This document shows, piece by piece, positions 27,842 to 40,300 of a DNA stretch of 64,000 nucleotides. The position numbers were made by a program, and so were the translations under genes. The DNA is from Thecamonas trahens ATCC 50062 (taxonomy: Eukaryota; Apusozoa; Apusomonadida; Apusomonadidae), in contig NW_013657665.1 in NCBI RefSeq assembly GCF_000142905.1, positions 76,164 to 140,163 on the forward strand. The letters are read 5' to 3'. Below the pieces are notes generated by a model that saw only the letters and a list, made by a program, of their open reading frames with translations, had not been told where the DNA came from and ran no database searches. Position 1 is the first letter of the stretch. Every line of letters begins with the position of its first letter.

Positions 27842-29199
27842 ATGGCCACCAGCCGCCTCCGTGCTGCCTTTGTCGCCGCCTTTGACGATACCCTCGCCGC
27901 TCTCGCCAGGGCTACCATGACCGGACAAGCCAATCCTCGGAAGCGCCGCCATCCCCCGCCCACAGCCGATCCCTTGCTCCGTCACAAGCGCATCCACCGC
28001 CTATCGCCTTCTCATGCTCTGCCAGTCTCGGACTCGCGTCAGCGTAGCGAAGATCACCATCGTGGGAATCATCAGCATCACATCAGCATCAGCATAATCA
28101 TCAGCATCACTCTGGTGATCATCCGCACCTCGCCTCTCGCGCTGAGTCCTCGCTCGAGTCACAGGTGGCAGGGGTGGCGGTGGCTGAGGCTCGGAAGCGT
28201 GCCGCTGTGGTCGAAGCCGACAACAAGGCGCTGCGTGAGACGCTTGATCGTGCCATGGCCCAGATCGACGCCCTCGTTAACGCCGTCAACGTCCGTGACG
28301 CCTACATCACAGAGCTCGAGACCGCCCTCCGCCTCGCCGATCATCCAAAGCCACCTCCGCTTGTCGCCGACAACGATGTTGGCGACACCGATGCCACCGC
28401 CCTCTCCGCTCTCTCTTACGCTGCTGACAATGACGCTGCCGCTGACACCGACGACATCGAATCTACAACCTCGTCGCAGTTCCAGCATCTGGTCCTCGAG
28501 GCGGAGCTGTACTCGGCGCTGGGCAACATGCTCGAGACAGCCAAAGACATTGCCGACGCTGGCTCGCCTCGCGCCAACGACAACGGCGACAATGACGACG
28601 ACAATCATGACGACGACGATGATGATGATGATGATGATCCAGAGACCCCGCTCAGCCTCGCTCCGCCACAGGTCCCACCCATCTTCTCGCTCCGCAGCTT
28701 CTCCTCGCTTGTCCTCTCGACCATCACTTTCGTGTCAGGCCTTGCCGAGACGGCGGCTGCGCCCGGAGTGGGGGACACGCCGCTGGCTCATCCGGTCCGC
28801 CTCGCGCTGCGCAAGGGACTCGCTGCACTGCGGGCGCTAGTCGAGGCCATCCCGCTCGACGACGATAGCGAATCGCGGCTGGCATCGACACCTCAGCTGG
28901 TGGCTGCCCTCGACGCTCTCGGCACACAGGCAAACCGGATGGTCGCCGCCGTCGAGACCGTCACCAGCGCGCTCGCCGCCTGCTCTGGTCATGGCATCGA
29001 GCATCTCGGCACCTTTGCCGAGCCGCTGCACCACGCCGCCGAGGCCCTTACCAACATTGTGGCTCGTGCCGAGCGGAGCAGGACATCGATTGCCGGCGCT
29101 TGCGACGTCGCCCAGTCAGCTGTCTATGCCCTCGCCCACACAGCCCAGCAGGTTACTCAGGCCGTCGTCGCTGCAGCGCCCCGTACCCCAGAGTCATAA
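27842..29199 (+). CDS. Coiled-coil protein of unknown function (one frame break)
   Basis: The 5' frame begins MATSRLRAAFVAAFDDTLAA, then a basic and His/Gln-rich stretch. The 3' frame continues with a clear helical segment (AVVEADNKALRETLDRAMAQ, VRDAYITELETALRLAD), an acidic run (ten consecutive Asp) and an Ala/Leu-rich helical C-terminus. The frames differ by one base between about 28048 and 28085. Adding one G, either in the GGG at 28064-28066 or in the CATCAG repeat near 28080, joins them into 452 residues; the total length then becomes a multiple of three. An upstream TAG at 28045 in the second frame shows it is not an independent gene start. No family was recognised. It is 12 bp from the convergent RBR-like gene. 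Confidence 0.62.
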
Positions 29200-29211
29200 A
29201 GGCCTTGTAGT

Positions 29212-30825
29212 TTACCACCCGCCCCGCCGGTAGTTGGGGTCGTACTTGATCCCGTTGCTCTCCAATAGCGCAATGAACGCCTTCTTGTCGGTCCGCTCCA
29301 GCCGCCGCTGGTAGTCGAGCTCGCCGGGCATCCAAAGCGTGCCGGTCCGCCGCGCACGCGCCTTGAGCTCGGCCGATGTTGCGCCCGTCTCGCGCGTCTG
29401 CCAGTTCCACCACACCGAGCACGACGAGCACTGGATGACGTTGCAAATCCCAAAGTCTTTCATGATCAGCATGGCGCACTTGGGGCACTCACGCATCTTG
29501 CCCTCCGCCACAAGCTGCGCAATCGAGTCGTCCTCGGCTGGCCGCGGCCGCTTGACCCACTGCGAGTGGCTGCACACGCTGCACACCCGCGGCTCTCCCG
29601 GGTAGTGCTCGCCAGCCTCGGCCGGCGCCCCGGCCCGCGCCGTAGACTCGGGCCCGGCGCTCGCCCACACCTCCTCGGCCGCCGCCTCGCGCTCGGCGCT
29701 CTGCACAAATCCGTAGCAGCAGCCCTCGCCGTCACACGCGATCCACGCCGGCGAGCCCGCGCAACGCTTGCTCAGCACCGCCACCGCAAGCCGCGCAAGC
29801 TCGCCGCCACTCAGCCCGGAAGCCTCAAAATCGTCCGGCGCAAGAAGCTCCTGGCACGCCCCTCCCGGGCATGGGATCCACGGCATGACGTCACCGTCGT
29901 CGACACGATGGACCACGTACGCCCGGAAGCAATCGCTGCAGAGCACACAGTGCCCGCACGCGCTCGTACGCAGCGGCGCCACCGCATCTCCAAAATCCGA
30001 GCAGCAGATCGAGCACATGCCAGTCTCGGCCTCGTCTACCGCCGCCACCGGCTCGGCCTCGATCGTCTCAAACAGCCGTCGGACCATCTCCATCATGGTG
30101 CTGCGACCATTCGCGCTCGTTTCGGACGCCGAGCCTTGTGTAGCCATCGCCTCTCGCGCGGCGGTGCGGAACATCCGCAGCACATCGTTGTCCGGCACCA
30201 CTTCCGGCTCTGGCGCGGCCGCAGCACTCGCTGATGACGCTGACGATGATGAGCCGCTACCCGAGCTTGACGACTCGTCTGCGAGTCCCTTTGCCTTCTT
30301 GGACGACCGCGAGCACGTCTTGTGCTCGCGCTCGCCCTTCGGATTGGTCTTGGAGACCGATGCGCCAGCCACGTACGCTACCGATGCCGGCGGCACCACC
30401 GGCGGAGAGACAAATCCGCCGCCAACACCAAAGCCACCGCCAACCAGCGAAGTAGCCATCGTTGCCCCGCCGACACCGCGTCCAGCACTCGCCCACGGCC
30501 CGGGCACGACCGAACCGTCAGGCGCCACGCATCGCACAGCCCGAACGTAACCCGATGCGAGGTTTGTCTGAGTATGATTAGCCATGTCAACCGAGTACTT
30601 TCCATGTAATGAGCGCAGGACGACGACAGGTCCATCGGCGGTCGCCAGCTCTGCCTGGGCCTCGGCATGGTATGGCTGGAAGCCGCCGTCGCCGTCAAAA
30701 TGCCACAGGGGTGCCGACGAGTCGGACCGGCGAGTGAGGCAGACCTCGCAGACGAGAAAGTGCGCATTGCCATTGACAAACGTACATGCGCTGCATGTCC
30801 ATCCGCCTCCCGTTGTGTCGGTCAT
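29212..30825 (-). CDS. RanBP2 zinc-finger plus RBR-like RING protein (putative E3)
   Basis: 537 residues, starting at MTDTTGGGWTC. Residues 9-29 are a RanBP2-type zinc finger (WTCSACTFVNGN...CEVC), a fold that often binds ubiquitin or RNA. A Gly- then Ser/Ala-rich linker leads to a RING1-like module (C271 SICC ... CGHCVLCSDC) and Cys-rich sequence resembling an in-between-RING region (IPCPGGAC, CDGEGCC). A RING2-like motif ECPKC...GICNVIQCSSC follows, with C461 at the position of the catalytic thioester Cys of RBR ligases. After C469 there are no further Cys/His ligands (VWWNWQTRETG), so the second RING2 zinc site appears missing. RBR E3s transfer ubiquitin via the RING2 cysteine; activity here is inferred. 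It lies directly downstream of the giant BIRC6-like E2 gene, but with its own 0.5-kb upstream region. Confidence 0.78.
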   Translation of the reverse strand: MTDTTGGGWTCSACTFVNGNAHFLVCEVCLTRRSDSSAPLWHFDGDGGFQPYHAEAQAELATADGPVVVLRSLHGKYSVDMANHTQTNLASGYVRAVRCVAPDGSVVPGPWASAGRGVGGATMATSLVGGGFGVGGGFVSPPVVPPASVAYVAGASVSKTNPKGEREHKTCSRSSKKAKGLADESSSSGSGSSSSASSASAAAAPEPEVVPDNDVLRMFRTAAREAMATQGSASETSANGRSTMMEMVRRLFETIEAEPVAAVDEAETGMCSICCSDFGDAVAPLRTSACGHCVLCSDCFRAYVVHRVDDGDVMPWIPCPGGACQELLAPDDFEASGLSGGELARLAVAVLSKRCAGSPAWIACDGEGCCYGFVQSAEREAAAEEVWASAGPESTARAGAPAEAGEHYPGEPRVCSVCSHSQWVKRPRPAEDDSIAQLVAEGKMRECPKCAMLIMKDFGICNVIQCSSCSVWWNWQTRETGATSAELKARARRTGTLWMPGELDYQRRLERTDKKAFIALLESNGIKYDPNYRRGGW

Positions 30826-31320
30826 GCTGGGTGTGGGCGCGCGGGGGGATGGGGTGAGATGGGTGTGGGCGCGCGGGGGGAGGGGGAGGCCAAGGAGAAG
30901 GAAGTCCGACAGGAGAGGGCGGCCGAATGGAAAAACCAGCAGTGGGGAGGGCACACACTCTTGGTTGCCGCCCGAGCGGTCGCTCCGCTGGCTCGACGGC
31001 TTGAGATTTCCTCGCATTTACTGTGTTGGCCATCTTTTGCCAGCACACCGTGCCAATTGGCACGGTGATCCGCGTGTACGTGAGCGCCGTTCAACGGCTC
31101 GCGTACAAACGAAATCAAAGAAAGGATTGGTCGCCTAGATGGCGCGCGTCGTCGTCGTCGCGCATCGACTGTGTCGACGCCATCAGAGCTCTTAGCAAAG
31201 TAAGATGTTAGCCGCTTCGCTTCGCATAGCCGGCTGCGAGTGCTAACGACTCGTGGCAGTCGCGGCAACAATTAATTGGGGGAACGCGCGGGCGCTTGGC
31301 ATCCTTGACGTTTACACATG
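30826..31320. other. Intergenic region rich in inverted repeats
   Basis: 495 bp between two minus-strand genes. The RBR-proximal part is G-rich on plus (C-rich on the sense strand). The distal part (31040-31260) holds a 22-bp perfect palindrome and at least one further hairpin-capable inverted repeat. No tRNA A/B boxes or recognisable snRNA sequence were found. Confidence 0.5.
31046..31067. repeat. 22-bp perfect palindrome and adjacent hairpin
   Basis: CACCGTGCCAA followed by its exact reverse complement, centred between 31056 and 31057. Just downstream (about 31075-31107) GTACGTGAGCGCCGTT and AACGGCTCGCGTAC form a second near-perfect stem with a one-base loop. Confidence 0.9.
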
Positions 31321-34300
31321 CTAGAGGGCAAAGACCTGCTCCAGCTCGTTGTCCTCCATCTCGAGCTCTTCGGAGAGGAGCTCGGGCGGAGTCATGGCTT
31401 CAAACTCGGCGCGGATTTCGGTCTCGAACTTTTCGATCTTGGAAAGGTAGTTCGAGTTCTGCGCGCCAGCGGCGCACGACTTCCAGCGCGCCGCCATGGC
31501 AAGGATCTCCTTGCGCTTCATGTAGAGATGGGCGCGGATAACGTCCTCAAAGCCTTTGGGCGGGTTGCGCAGCTGCCCGAGGATGGCCGTCTGCAGTGTG
31601 TAGGTGTAGATGTTGAGGGTGTAGCTGAGGTTCTCGGCGTCGCCCGACGGCGTGCCGCGCGACGACTCGTAGCCGGGCTCGTTGAAGTACGGCTCGGGCA
31701 CCATGATGAGCGACTGGATCGAGACGAGAACCTGGAGGAACGTCGACGTAGCCTCGTTCCACATCTCGGACGCGTCACCGTCCCACGTGCCGAGCAGCGA
31801 GAGACAGACCTTGCCATTGGCATACAGGTTGGGGTTGAACCGCTGCGTCCCGTTGGCGTTCGTCTCCATGTTGACCAGCGGCGGTGACTTCGGGTAGGCG
31901 TCCGGGAAGAAGATGTGGAACTCAAAGCATCCGTTCTCGTAAGGCGTGCCCTCAGGGCCAATGATCATCGCCTTCCACACATCCATCCGCTCCTCGTCGA
32001 TCCGCACAAAGACCGACGAGTCGAACGAGAGCGGGAGTGAGCCCGAGATGCCAGACGCCTCCTGCGCCAGCCGCATCATCTTGCTCTTCACGTCGCCGCC
32101 CGATGAGCTGATGCTGCTCGCATAGTGGTGCTTGCTGTACCCGCCGCTATCCTGCATATCCATCTCGTCAAACTGCTGGTCCTCCATAAACTGCATGTAG
32201 AGCTCGATCTTGCGCGCATCATCCTCGCCCTCGCCCTCGGCTGCCTCCTTGCCCTTGCCCGAGCTCGCTGCCACTGCTGCTCCGTCACCGCCACCCTTCT
32301 TCGCCTTGGTAAACTCCTTCATCCGCGCAGAGCACACCTTGAACGTCGACATGATTGCTGCTGCAACAGCCTTGCCAGCGTCTTGCGACGCCGCAGTCTC
32401 GTCGCCCAACCCGATGCCTCGGCCCGCACCAGCTGCTTCCCCATCCTCAGACTCGGCCTCGTCGTCCGACTCGGTCTCGGCGCCGTCGTCTGCAGCAGCC
32501 GGCTCCGCCTTGGGATCGGCGTCAGCCGCCTCTTCTGCAGCCGGCTCCTTGCCATTGCGCTTACCCTTCTCGCTGTTGCCCTCGATCTTGTTGACCGTCT
32601 TGAGGAACATCGACGCGCACGAGTGCAGCTTCTTCAGCAGCGCAAACACACTCGTCGCCTCGCCCTCGAGGTCGTCAAACAGCGCTAGCGTCACGTCGTG
32701 CGAGCAGAGCGCCTCGACCAGCCGCATCAGCGCGAGGTAGATCGACTTGTGTTTGGCCATGTCTAGCAGCGAGTCGTTGCGGAGGTACGAGCCCACAAAC
32801 GGCACGAGGCACGAGCCCTCCAGCAGCGTGAACAGCGAGTCTGGCACGCTCTTGGCAAGAACGCACCCGGTGACCGTGTCGAGGAGCAGACCGACCCGCC
32901 GCTCGCGCTCGGCCATCTCCTCGGCGTACTTGGACTGATCCCATGCGGTCTCGGCCGTCGAGCCTGTTCCGTACCCGGTGCCCTTGGCCCAGTACTCTTG
33001 CTTGTCTGCGTTCTTCTCGCGCTCGCGCTCAAGCTTGGCCTTGCGCTCCGCGTCGGCCTTGTCTTTGGCCGCCTGCTGCTCCGCCGTCAGCCGCCGCGGC
33101 TCGGTCGAGGTCAGCTCCGAGATTCGTGCCAGCACCGCCCCAAGCACCCCGTTCGAGATGAGGCTCTGCCGCATCTCCACGTCGCTCGAGATCGTGAGCA
33201 GCGAGCTGAGCACGTCCAGGAACATGTCCTTGGCCTTGTCCGTTGGTGATGGCCCATCTGCCGCGCTCGTCCCCGAGCTCGCCTTGGCCTCGGCCACCTT
33301 CTTGGCCGCAGCCTCCACACCCGCCAGGTACCGCGGTATGGCCACGCCCATTGACTTGAAAACAAGGTGCATGCACGCCGGCGACGCCAGGAACGCCCCA
33401 GCGTACCCAGGCACGTCCAGCAGCAGCTGGAGCTCGGTAAGCGCAGACGATGTCAGCTTGCCTGACGCCCGCGACGGCTCAACCCCGTTGTAGCTCGCCG
33501 CTACCATCTGCAGTAGCTGCCCGAGCCCGCCGGCGCTTGCAAACGCGTTGACGGCCTGCGGCAGCCGCACAAACGGCGACTCGCGCACGTCGATCTCGCT
33601 CCGGCTCACCACCCGGCACTCGCTTGTCCGCTCGACGTAACGCAACTCAGCAACGCCCGGGCCGCTGTCCGGAACCACAAGGTGGCCCACGCGAGTCTTC
33701 TTGCGCAGCACCGCCGTCGTCGGTCCGTCAATCCGCGCAAAGCCACACGACGCAGGCACCTCTTTGCCCTGCAGCGCAGTCAGGAGCGTCTGTCCGCCAG
33801 CCGAAAAGACCGGGTTGACATGCGCTGCAACCACGCCCGACGGCACGCTCGCCACCTTCTCCTTCAGCCGCGCCATCATGCCCTTGGTCGCTGCCGAGCT
33901 TGCGCCGTCGGCTCCCGGCTCGCTGCCGGGGCCGCCGAGCATCCAGACCTCGGCCGTGACCACCGTAAAGTTGTACTGGCTTGTGACCTTGGAGCCTGGC
34001 GCCTCGGCGCATTGGTACGTGTACATGTTGGCGTAGTTCGACGACGTTGACGCGAACGAGTACGAGAGATCGTGTCCGCCGCCAAAGGCAAAGTACGCCG
34101 AGCCTGTCGAACAAGAGTACAGGAACTGGTTGTTGTACGCGTTGGTCGGGAGGAAAACTGACGAGTTGGTGCAGTTGAAGAGGAAGCAGTTCTCGTCGCC
34201 AAAGTACTGGTTCTGCAAGTTGTGCGCCTCCACGTTGACCGAGCAAAAGCCTCCAAACACCTCGGTCGGCGTCGAGATGACAAACACAAACGGCCCGGCG

Positions 34301-37300
34301 CCCACAATGGCATCAAAGAACTCGGTGGCCCCACCGCTCGACGAGTCCCACCGCTTCCGCCACGCTGCAGGCAGCTTAAGCCCCGGCACCCCGCGGTCCT
34401 TGATCCATCCGTTGAGCATCTTGGCGTGCCGCCCGTTGATCACCTTGGAGCCTGCAAAGTACTCGGTTGGCTCCAGGCTGCGCTGCGATGTCCGGAACGC
34501 AAGCTCGAGCGGTTCCGGCGACGCCGTAACCACAAACCGTTCGTCTTCGAGCACTGCGGCGCCCAGGAGTGCCACCAGCACCGCCGACGGCTTACCCGCG
34601 CCCATGCCCTCGAGCGCGCTCACCACCGTGCGAGCCAGCACTTGCTGCTCAACTCCGTCGTTCGTGCTTATCGTCTTGAGGAGGCCGCCAAGAGCCTCGG
34701 CCGAGGACAGTGGCACCGGCACCGCTGCCTCCTCCTTGCCCTTGCCCTTGTTGCCGACGTCATCGCTTGCCTTGATCCCAGCCACCACGCCGTCGACCAC
34801 AACAGTGTACAGCTCGCCAGCCGGCGCCACCAGCGCCGCCCGCCCAGCACTTGTCATGGCCAGGCCGGAGAGAACCGCCGCCATGCGCCCGGCCTCGGCC
34901 CAGTGCGAGCCGGCCAGCGCGCTCTTCAGCGCGTCGCGGATCCGGGTCACCACCCCGTTCGCGATCATCCACGCGCTGCGCTCCTCGGCGCCAACAAGAG
35001 CTTCCAGAATATGGAACCGCGGGTCGAGCGCTGCGCTGGCGCTGCTCGCCTCGGCAGCCGCAGCGGCCACAGCCTCGTCTGGCAGCTCGCCGAGGCGCGC
35101 CACGCTCTCCACTGCCGCCATGGTGACATCAGTCCCCAGAATGCCCGCGTAGGCATCAACCATCTTGGCCGCACACACCGCATCCTCGCGCGAGGTTCCG
35201 GCCGACGTCGCCCACTCGGTGAGCGCAACAACCGCGCCGGCGTTGACATCCTCGGGCACATAGCCCGAGACCCGCAGCGCATCCGCCAGTCCGCCCACAA
35301 ACGGCGCGAGAGAAAACCTGGCCTCGCTCGCGTTGGCAAGCTTGCTCGCCAGCCACTTGTACGCGTAGGCAACCTTGGAGCTCTCGTCCTTGGACCAGCA
35401 CACCATGCTCACCATCTCGGCATGCGTCTCAGTCAGCTCGCTCCCCGAAAGCGTCTTCTCCAGAAAGTGGAGCCCAAGATCGAGCGAGTGCCGTGCCAGG
35501 CCAAGCAGGACCGGGAGCGCCGACGATCGTGCGCCGGCAGGCGTCGCACACACCTCGAGCAGCTTTTGCATCAGCGACGTCGCTTGATCGCGCGAGACAA
35601 GACGCGCAAACAGCGAGTCTGACATAGCACACACGTGTGCCATGTACCGCATCACGCCTGCCATCGACAGCTTGGCCACGCGCGCTTTGCCGCTCCCAGC
35701 CGCCCCGTCGACATCGGCCGCATCCGCAGCCGCAAAGTTCTGCGCCCGGATCGCCAACGACGTGATCTGCAGCGACATGCCGGCCGCAGCACCTGGGTGC
35801 ATCATGACCCGCAGCTTGAGGTACTTGGCCCGGTGCGACGGTGGAAGGTTGAATGTCGGTGGCGTCGCGCCCATGTTGTACACCTCTACGCCCACAGGCT
35901 CAAACCGCTTGCTCTCATGCATCGAGAGCTCCAGAATCGCAAAGAACGCCGAAGAGCCATTTGGCTGCACATTAACGTTCACGCTTCGCACAAGCATCGC
36001 CGACGGCAGCTTGACCGTCACGTAGTGCTCGCTCTCGCCTGCACCAAACGGAACGGACCAGGTGCCCGACGACGTTCCCACCAGGTATGCTGCATACCCG
36101 GTCGACTGCGAGATCACAGAGCACTCGCCCGAGACAACACGGACAGTTGAGTCGCCGCCCGTGCTGGGACTTGACGAGTTGCCCGAGCTAACCTGCTTGA
36201 CCGCAAGCCCAAACTCTGACGAGGTCGGCAGCGCTGCACCAGTCACCGCCGCAGACGCATCTCCCTGGCTCGCACTGATACTGGTCTTGGCACCGGCCGC
36301 ACTTGCGCTCTTGTTGCTGGCATCGCCCGGCACCAGCGAGACAAGCGTGTCGAGGCCGCCGAGCTCCGCAAATGCGTTGGCAGCTTCCTTCGACTTGATC
36401 AGACTCATCATCACCGCCAGCACGTTCTCGGCCACCGGTGCCGCGTTTGTCCGTGTCGACTGGGTCAGATGCATCGCTCGCGCGCCCTTCTCGCTCGACA
36501 GCACCTGCAAGCACCCGGCGACGGCAACCTGTGCCGCCTCTGCGTTCTCGCCCAGGAACGCCATCAAGTCGCGTGCCTTGTTGGCAAGCGTCCGCGCCGA
36601 CCGCAGCTCGACAAACGAGACCACAATGCCAAGGGCCACCGGGTCAACTGCAGCGAGTAGCACGCCTGAGCTCGTCTCGGGCGCGGGATGTGCGACGAGT
36701 GCAGCGAGGATGCCCAGCAGCGCGCCGGCGAGCTCCGCCGCGTGCGTCTGGACTGCCGACGTCGCCTTGATGCCGCCCGCCTCGTCAGAAATCTTGTAGC
36801 CCGACATGGCCAGGCAGATGAGATCAAGGACTGCGTCGCCGAGCGCCGCAACCGAGGCCGTGCTCACTTGCACACCCGTCAAAGCCTTGTCCTCACTCTC
36901 GCCGTCGCTGATGCTGGCCTGCAGCGTCGACACCATCGACGAAAACACCAACATCGTGCCCGGCGCCTCCAGAACCGTAGGCCAGAGCGCCAGCACCAGG
37001 TCCACGAGCGCCTGCAGCGCCTCGGCTGAGGTTTTGAGCGCAGACACAATCGCGTTGATCGAGTTCATCACCGCGAGCGCGCCCGGGTGCGCGAGCGCCA
37101 CAGGCAGAACCTCGCGCGCCACGCCCACAAGCACATCGCCTGAGCAAGTGGCAAGCATGTTGAGCACAAGGTTGAACTCGTAGACCGCCGGAGGCGGTTG
37201 GGTCTGCAGGAACGCAGCCAGCGCGCCCACGTTCTCCGGCGAGAGCGATGGGTATGCGCCATCCCGGGCCTTGCCCTTGACCGTCGCGTCGACTGCGGTC

Positions 37301-40300
37301 GACATGATCGACAGCAGTTCGCTCGTTGCAGACGCAGACAGCTCGTCAGGCTTGGCCAAGAGCTTGGCCACCCGCGTCACCACAAGCTCACGGACCCGAA
37401 GCTTCTCCTCAGCTTCGGTTGCCTTGGCCTCCGCGGCAGCAATGGCTGCAGTCTTGGCGGCCTCGCCGTCGTCGTCACCCTTGTCGGTGGCCTCGCCAGA
37501 CCCGTCGCCCATGTCGCTGTCCGCCACCGACGCCTTTTTCTCGGCATCGGCAGCGGTCAGAGCCTTGAGCTCGGCGTAGTTGATCGAAGCCACGCCGTTG
37601 AGGTTGATCGGCGACGTCGATGGCGCAAGGTTGGCGACAACTTTGGCCACCATGTCGGAAACCGTAGCATCGCTCGAGCTGGCTCCCCCGGCCGAGCTTG
37701 ACGAGCTGCTTGACGCCGGCGACGATGACGGCGTCTTGACGAGGATCTTCTCCACGCCCATGTAGGCGTTGCCCGGTGCGAGCGTGATGCCGACGCCGGT
37801 GTGGACTGGCGCCGGCGTGGACCCGCTCGCGCTGGCGGCAAAGAGACCCTTGGACCACGGGAGCGAGCCCGAGTCGGCCCAAGCCGCCGAGCCCGACGAG
37901 CTTGACGCGCCCGAGCCAGAACCGGCCTCGAACGAGGTCAGCGCCCGCATCATGTCCGACACCGCTGACGCTACCCACGCATCTGCCGTCATGCTCGCTG
38001 AATAGACCGACGAGACCAGCTCGTCAAACGAGGACTCGCCAAAGAGCATGACCACATCCGAAGCCCGGAGCAGACTGGCAGTGGATGAAATAAGCTGGGC
38101 AATGATGACCACCAGCGAGCCGTCGGCCGCCACCGGCGGCGACGCCAGGAGCTCAGACAGCAGGCCGAGGAGCTTGTCCGAGACCACCGCGTCGGCTACC
38201 GCAGGCTTGATTGCATTCGACGTCCGCTTGACAATGTCAGTGAGGAAGAGCAGCGACCAGCCGAGGAACTCGAGGTCCAGCGGAGAAACCACCAGCAGCT
38301 CGCGGATTTCCTTGATGATCACTGTCGTGAGGGTGGCCACTGCCGACGGTGAGACCAGCGCGGCGACGAGCGGGAACGCCGTCGCCCGGGTCCTGGTGTC
38401 GGTCTCCGACGAATGGCGGAAGAACCTGGAGAGCAGCATCGCCGGAAGCGGTGCAAAGTCATCGCCCATGAACGCACCCACCACCGCCTGCAGGTACGTC
38501 ATCGCCGCCTTGGTCACCTGTACGGGCCCAGCCATGCAGAACTGTTCAAAGATGGTGGCGGCATCGTCGAGCGAGGGCTCAAAGGCCACCGCTAGCTTCT
38601 GGACCTTCTTAGTACTGCCATCGTCGCCCGTTCGGATCTCGACGGTCTTGAGCGGCACTCCGTTTGCAGGCATGAGGAGGAAGAACAGCTCAGCGAGCAG
38701 CTGCTTGCCATGAACACACTCAAAGGCATCCGTGTCGGCGAGCGGGCCGCGGGATTCGGCCAGCGCCGGTGGTGGCTCGGTCCATGCCTCGGCGCTTCCG
38801 CACATGGCGATGTCTTCGCGGGCGGCGACGTCGCGGCGGATCTGGAGCAGCAGTCGATGCGAGCAGAATCGGGTGGCCACCGCTGCCAGCGCCGACTTGT
38901 ACAGCGCCTGGGTGTTGAACGCAGCGTCACTGTCGCAAGCCTCGCCTGTCAGTGCCGTAGCCACGGACAAGGCCTCGCGGAGCTGCTCCTGAGCGGCGAC
39001 AGCAGCGGCTGCAGCCTCAGCCGCTGCAGCTTCGCGCTCGGCGAGCGCAGTCAGCTGCGCCTCAAGCGGCGCTCCTGGTGCCGGCACGTTGGCCACGCCG
39101 TACACGCCCGAGATGCTCATGGTGCCGTGGTACGACGCCATCCACTTAAAGTGGAGGAAGCGGACAACAACAGGGCCCTCAACGACTTCGGTGTGGTCGG
39201 CCGAGAGCTGCGACGACCCGAGGAGCTTGGTCGCACCGGCAGGGATGTGACCCGAAGCCGCGCTGGCGTGGGCAGCGTCGAGCGCCTCGGTCGACCCGCC
39301 GTCGACGTTCCAACCGAGGATGGAGAGACCCATGACATACGAAGTGTTCGGCAGCGTGATGAGGTCAAGACGCGTGGGCGTCCCAAGATCAAACGCGACC
39401 CAGAACGGGACGGTGGACGAGATGTTGTAGTCACCAAAGCGGATGGTCTTTGTCGAGTACGACGCGCCCTTGGCTGAGCCAATGCAGGTCAGCGAGTCGG
39501 TGATGTCGTACGTGTCCCACAGCTGGGCCGCGTGAAGCTGCTTAGTCGAACTGTGCAGGATCGAGATCGGCGCAAACGCGTTGCTCACCGTGTTCGCCAT
39601 TGCCGTCGAGTGCAGCGCAGAGTCGACCACCACCAGCGGTGCCACGTGCTTGTTCAGCAACACGCCGGGGTTGTACTCGGGATGGAGCGCGGAGAGCTGG
39701 GCTCTGGCCGGATCACCTGCCTCGGCTTCCGCCAACTCACGGCCCAGATCGCAGAGTGCGTTCTGCGCTGCCGAAAACGCGAGAGGGCCAAACGCGTCCC
39801 AATTCGACTGCAGGATGCGGATGACAGCCTTGGCGCCGTCGAGTGTCGTCTTCCGCGCAGTAAGTGCCGCCACTGCCTCGCCCACCAGCGAGTTGATCGT
39901 CTCGCGCAGCTCGTCGTCGGTCACATCCGCCGCCTGTGCCCGCGCGGCCAGCGCGAGCTGTAGCAGCGTCGCCGCCGAAGGCACAACCTCGGATGGTGCA
40001 GAGAGTACGCCGTTGACAAGCAGCTTGTCCAGCTCAATGCTGCCAAGGAGTTCGATCTGCGCCTCGCTCAGCTGGCCGGCCACTGTCGGAAGCACATTGT
40101 TGAGAATCCGCGCCGCGGCCTCCAGCCGGCTCGGCACAGCAGACTCCATGTTGAGAACCTGCACAAGCTGCGCTTGCAGCGCCGCCGACTCGGAGACTAT
40201 CGGCAGCGCATCGACAGCCCATGGCGCTGCGTCCACGCGCTCGCGGATCTCCAGCCAGAACGTGAGCAACGCGTACGGTGCGTCTGGCTTAACCTTGGCC

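Noticed and set aside
31080..31310. Possible tRNA or snRNA in the inverted-repeat cluster
   Set aside because: No A/B box pair, no acceptor-stem pairing, and no U1, U2, U5 or U6 core sequence was found on either strand.
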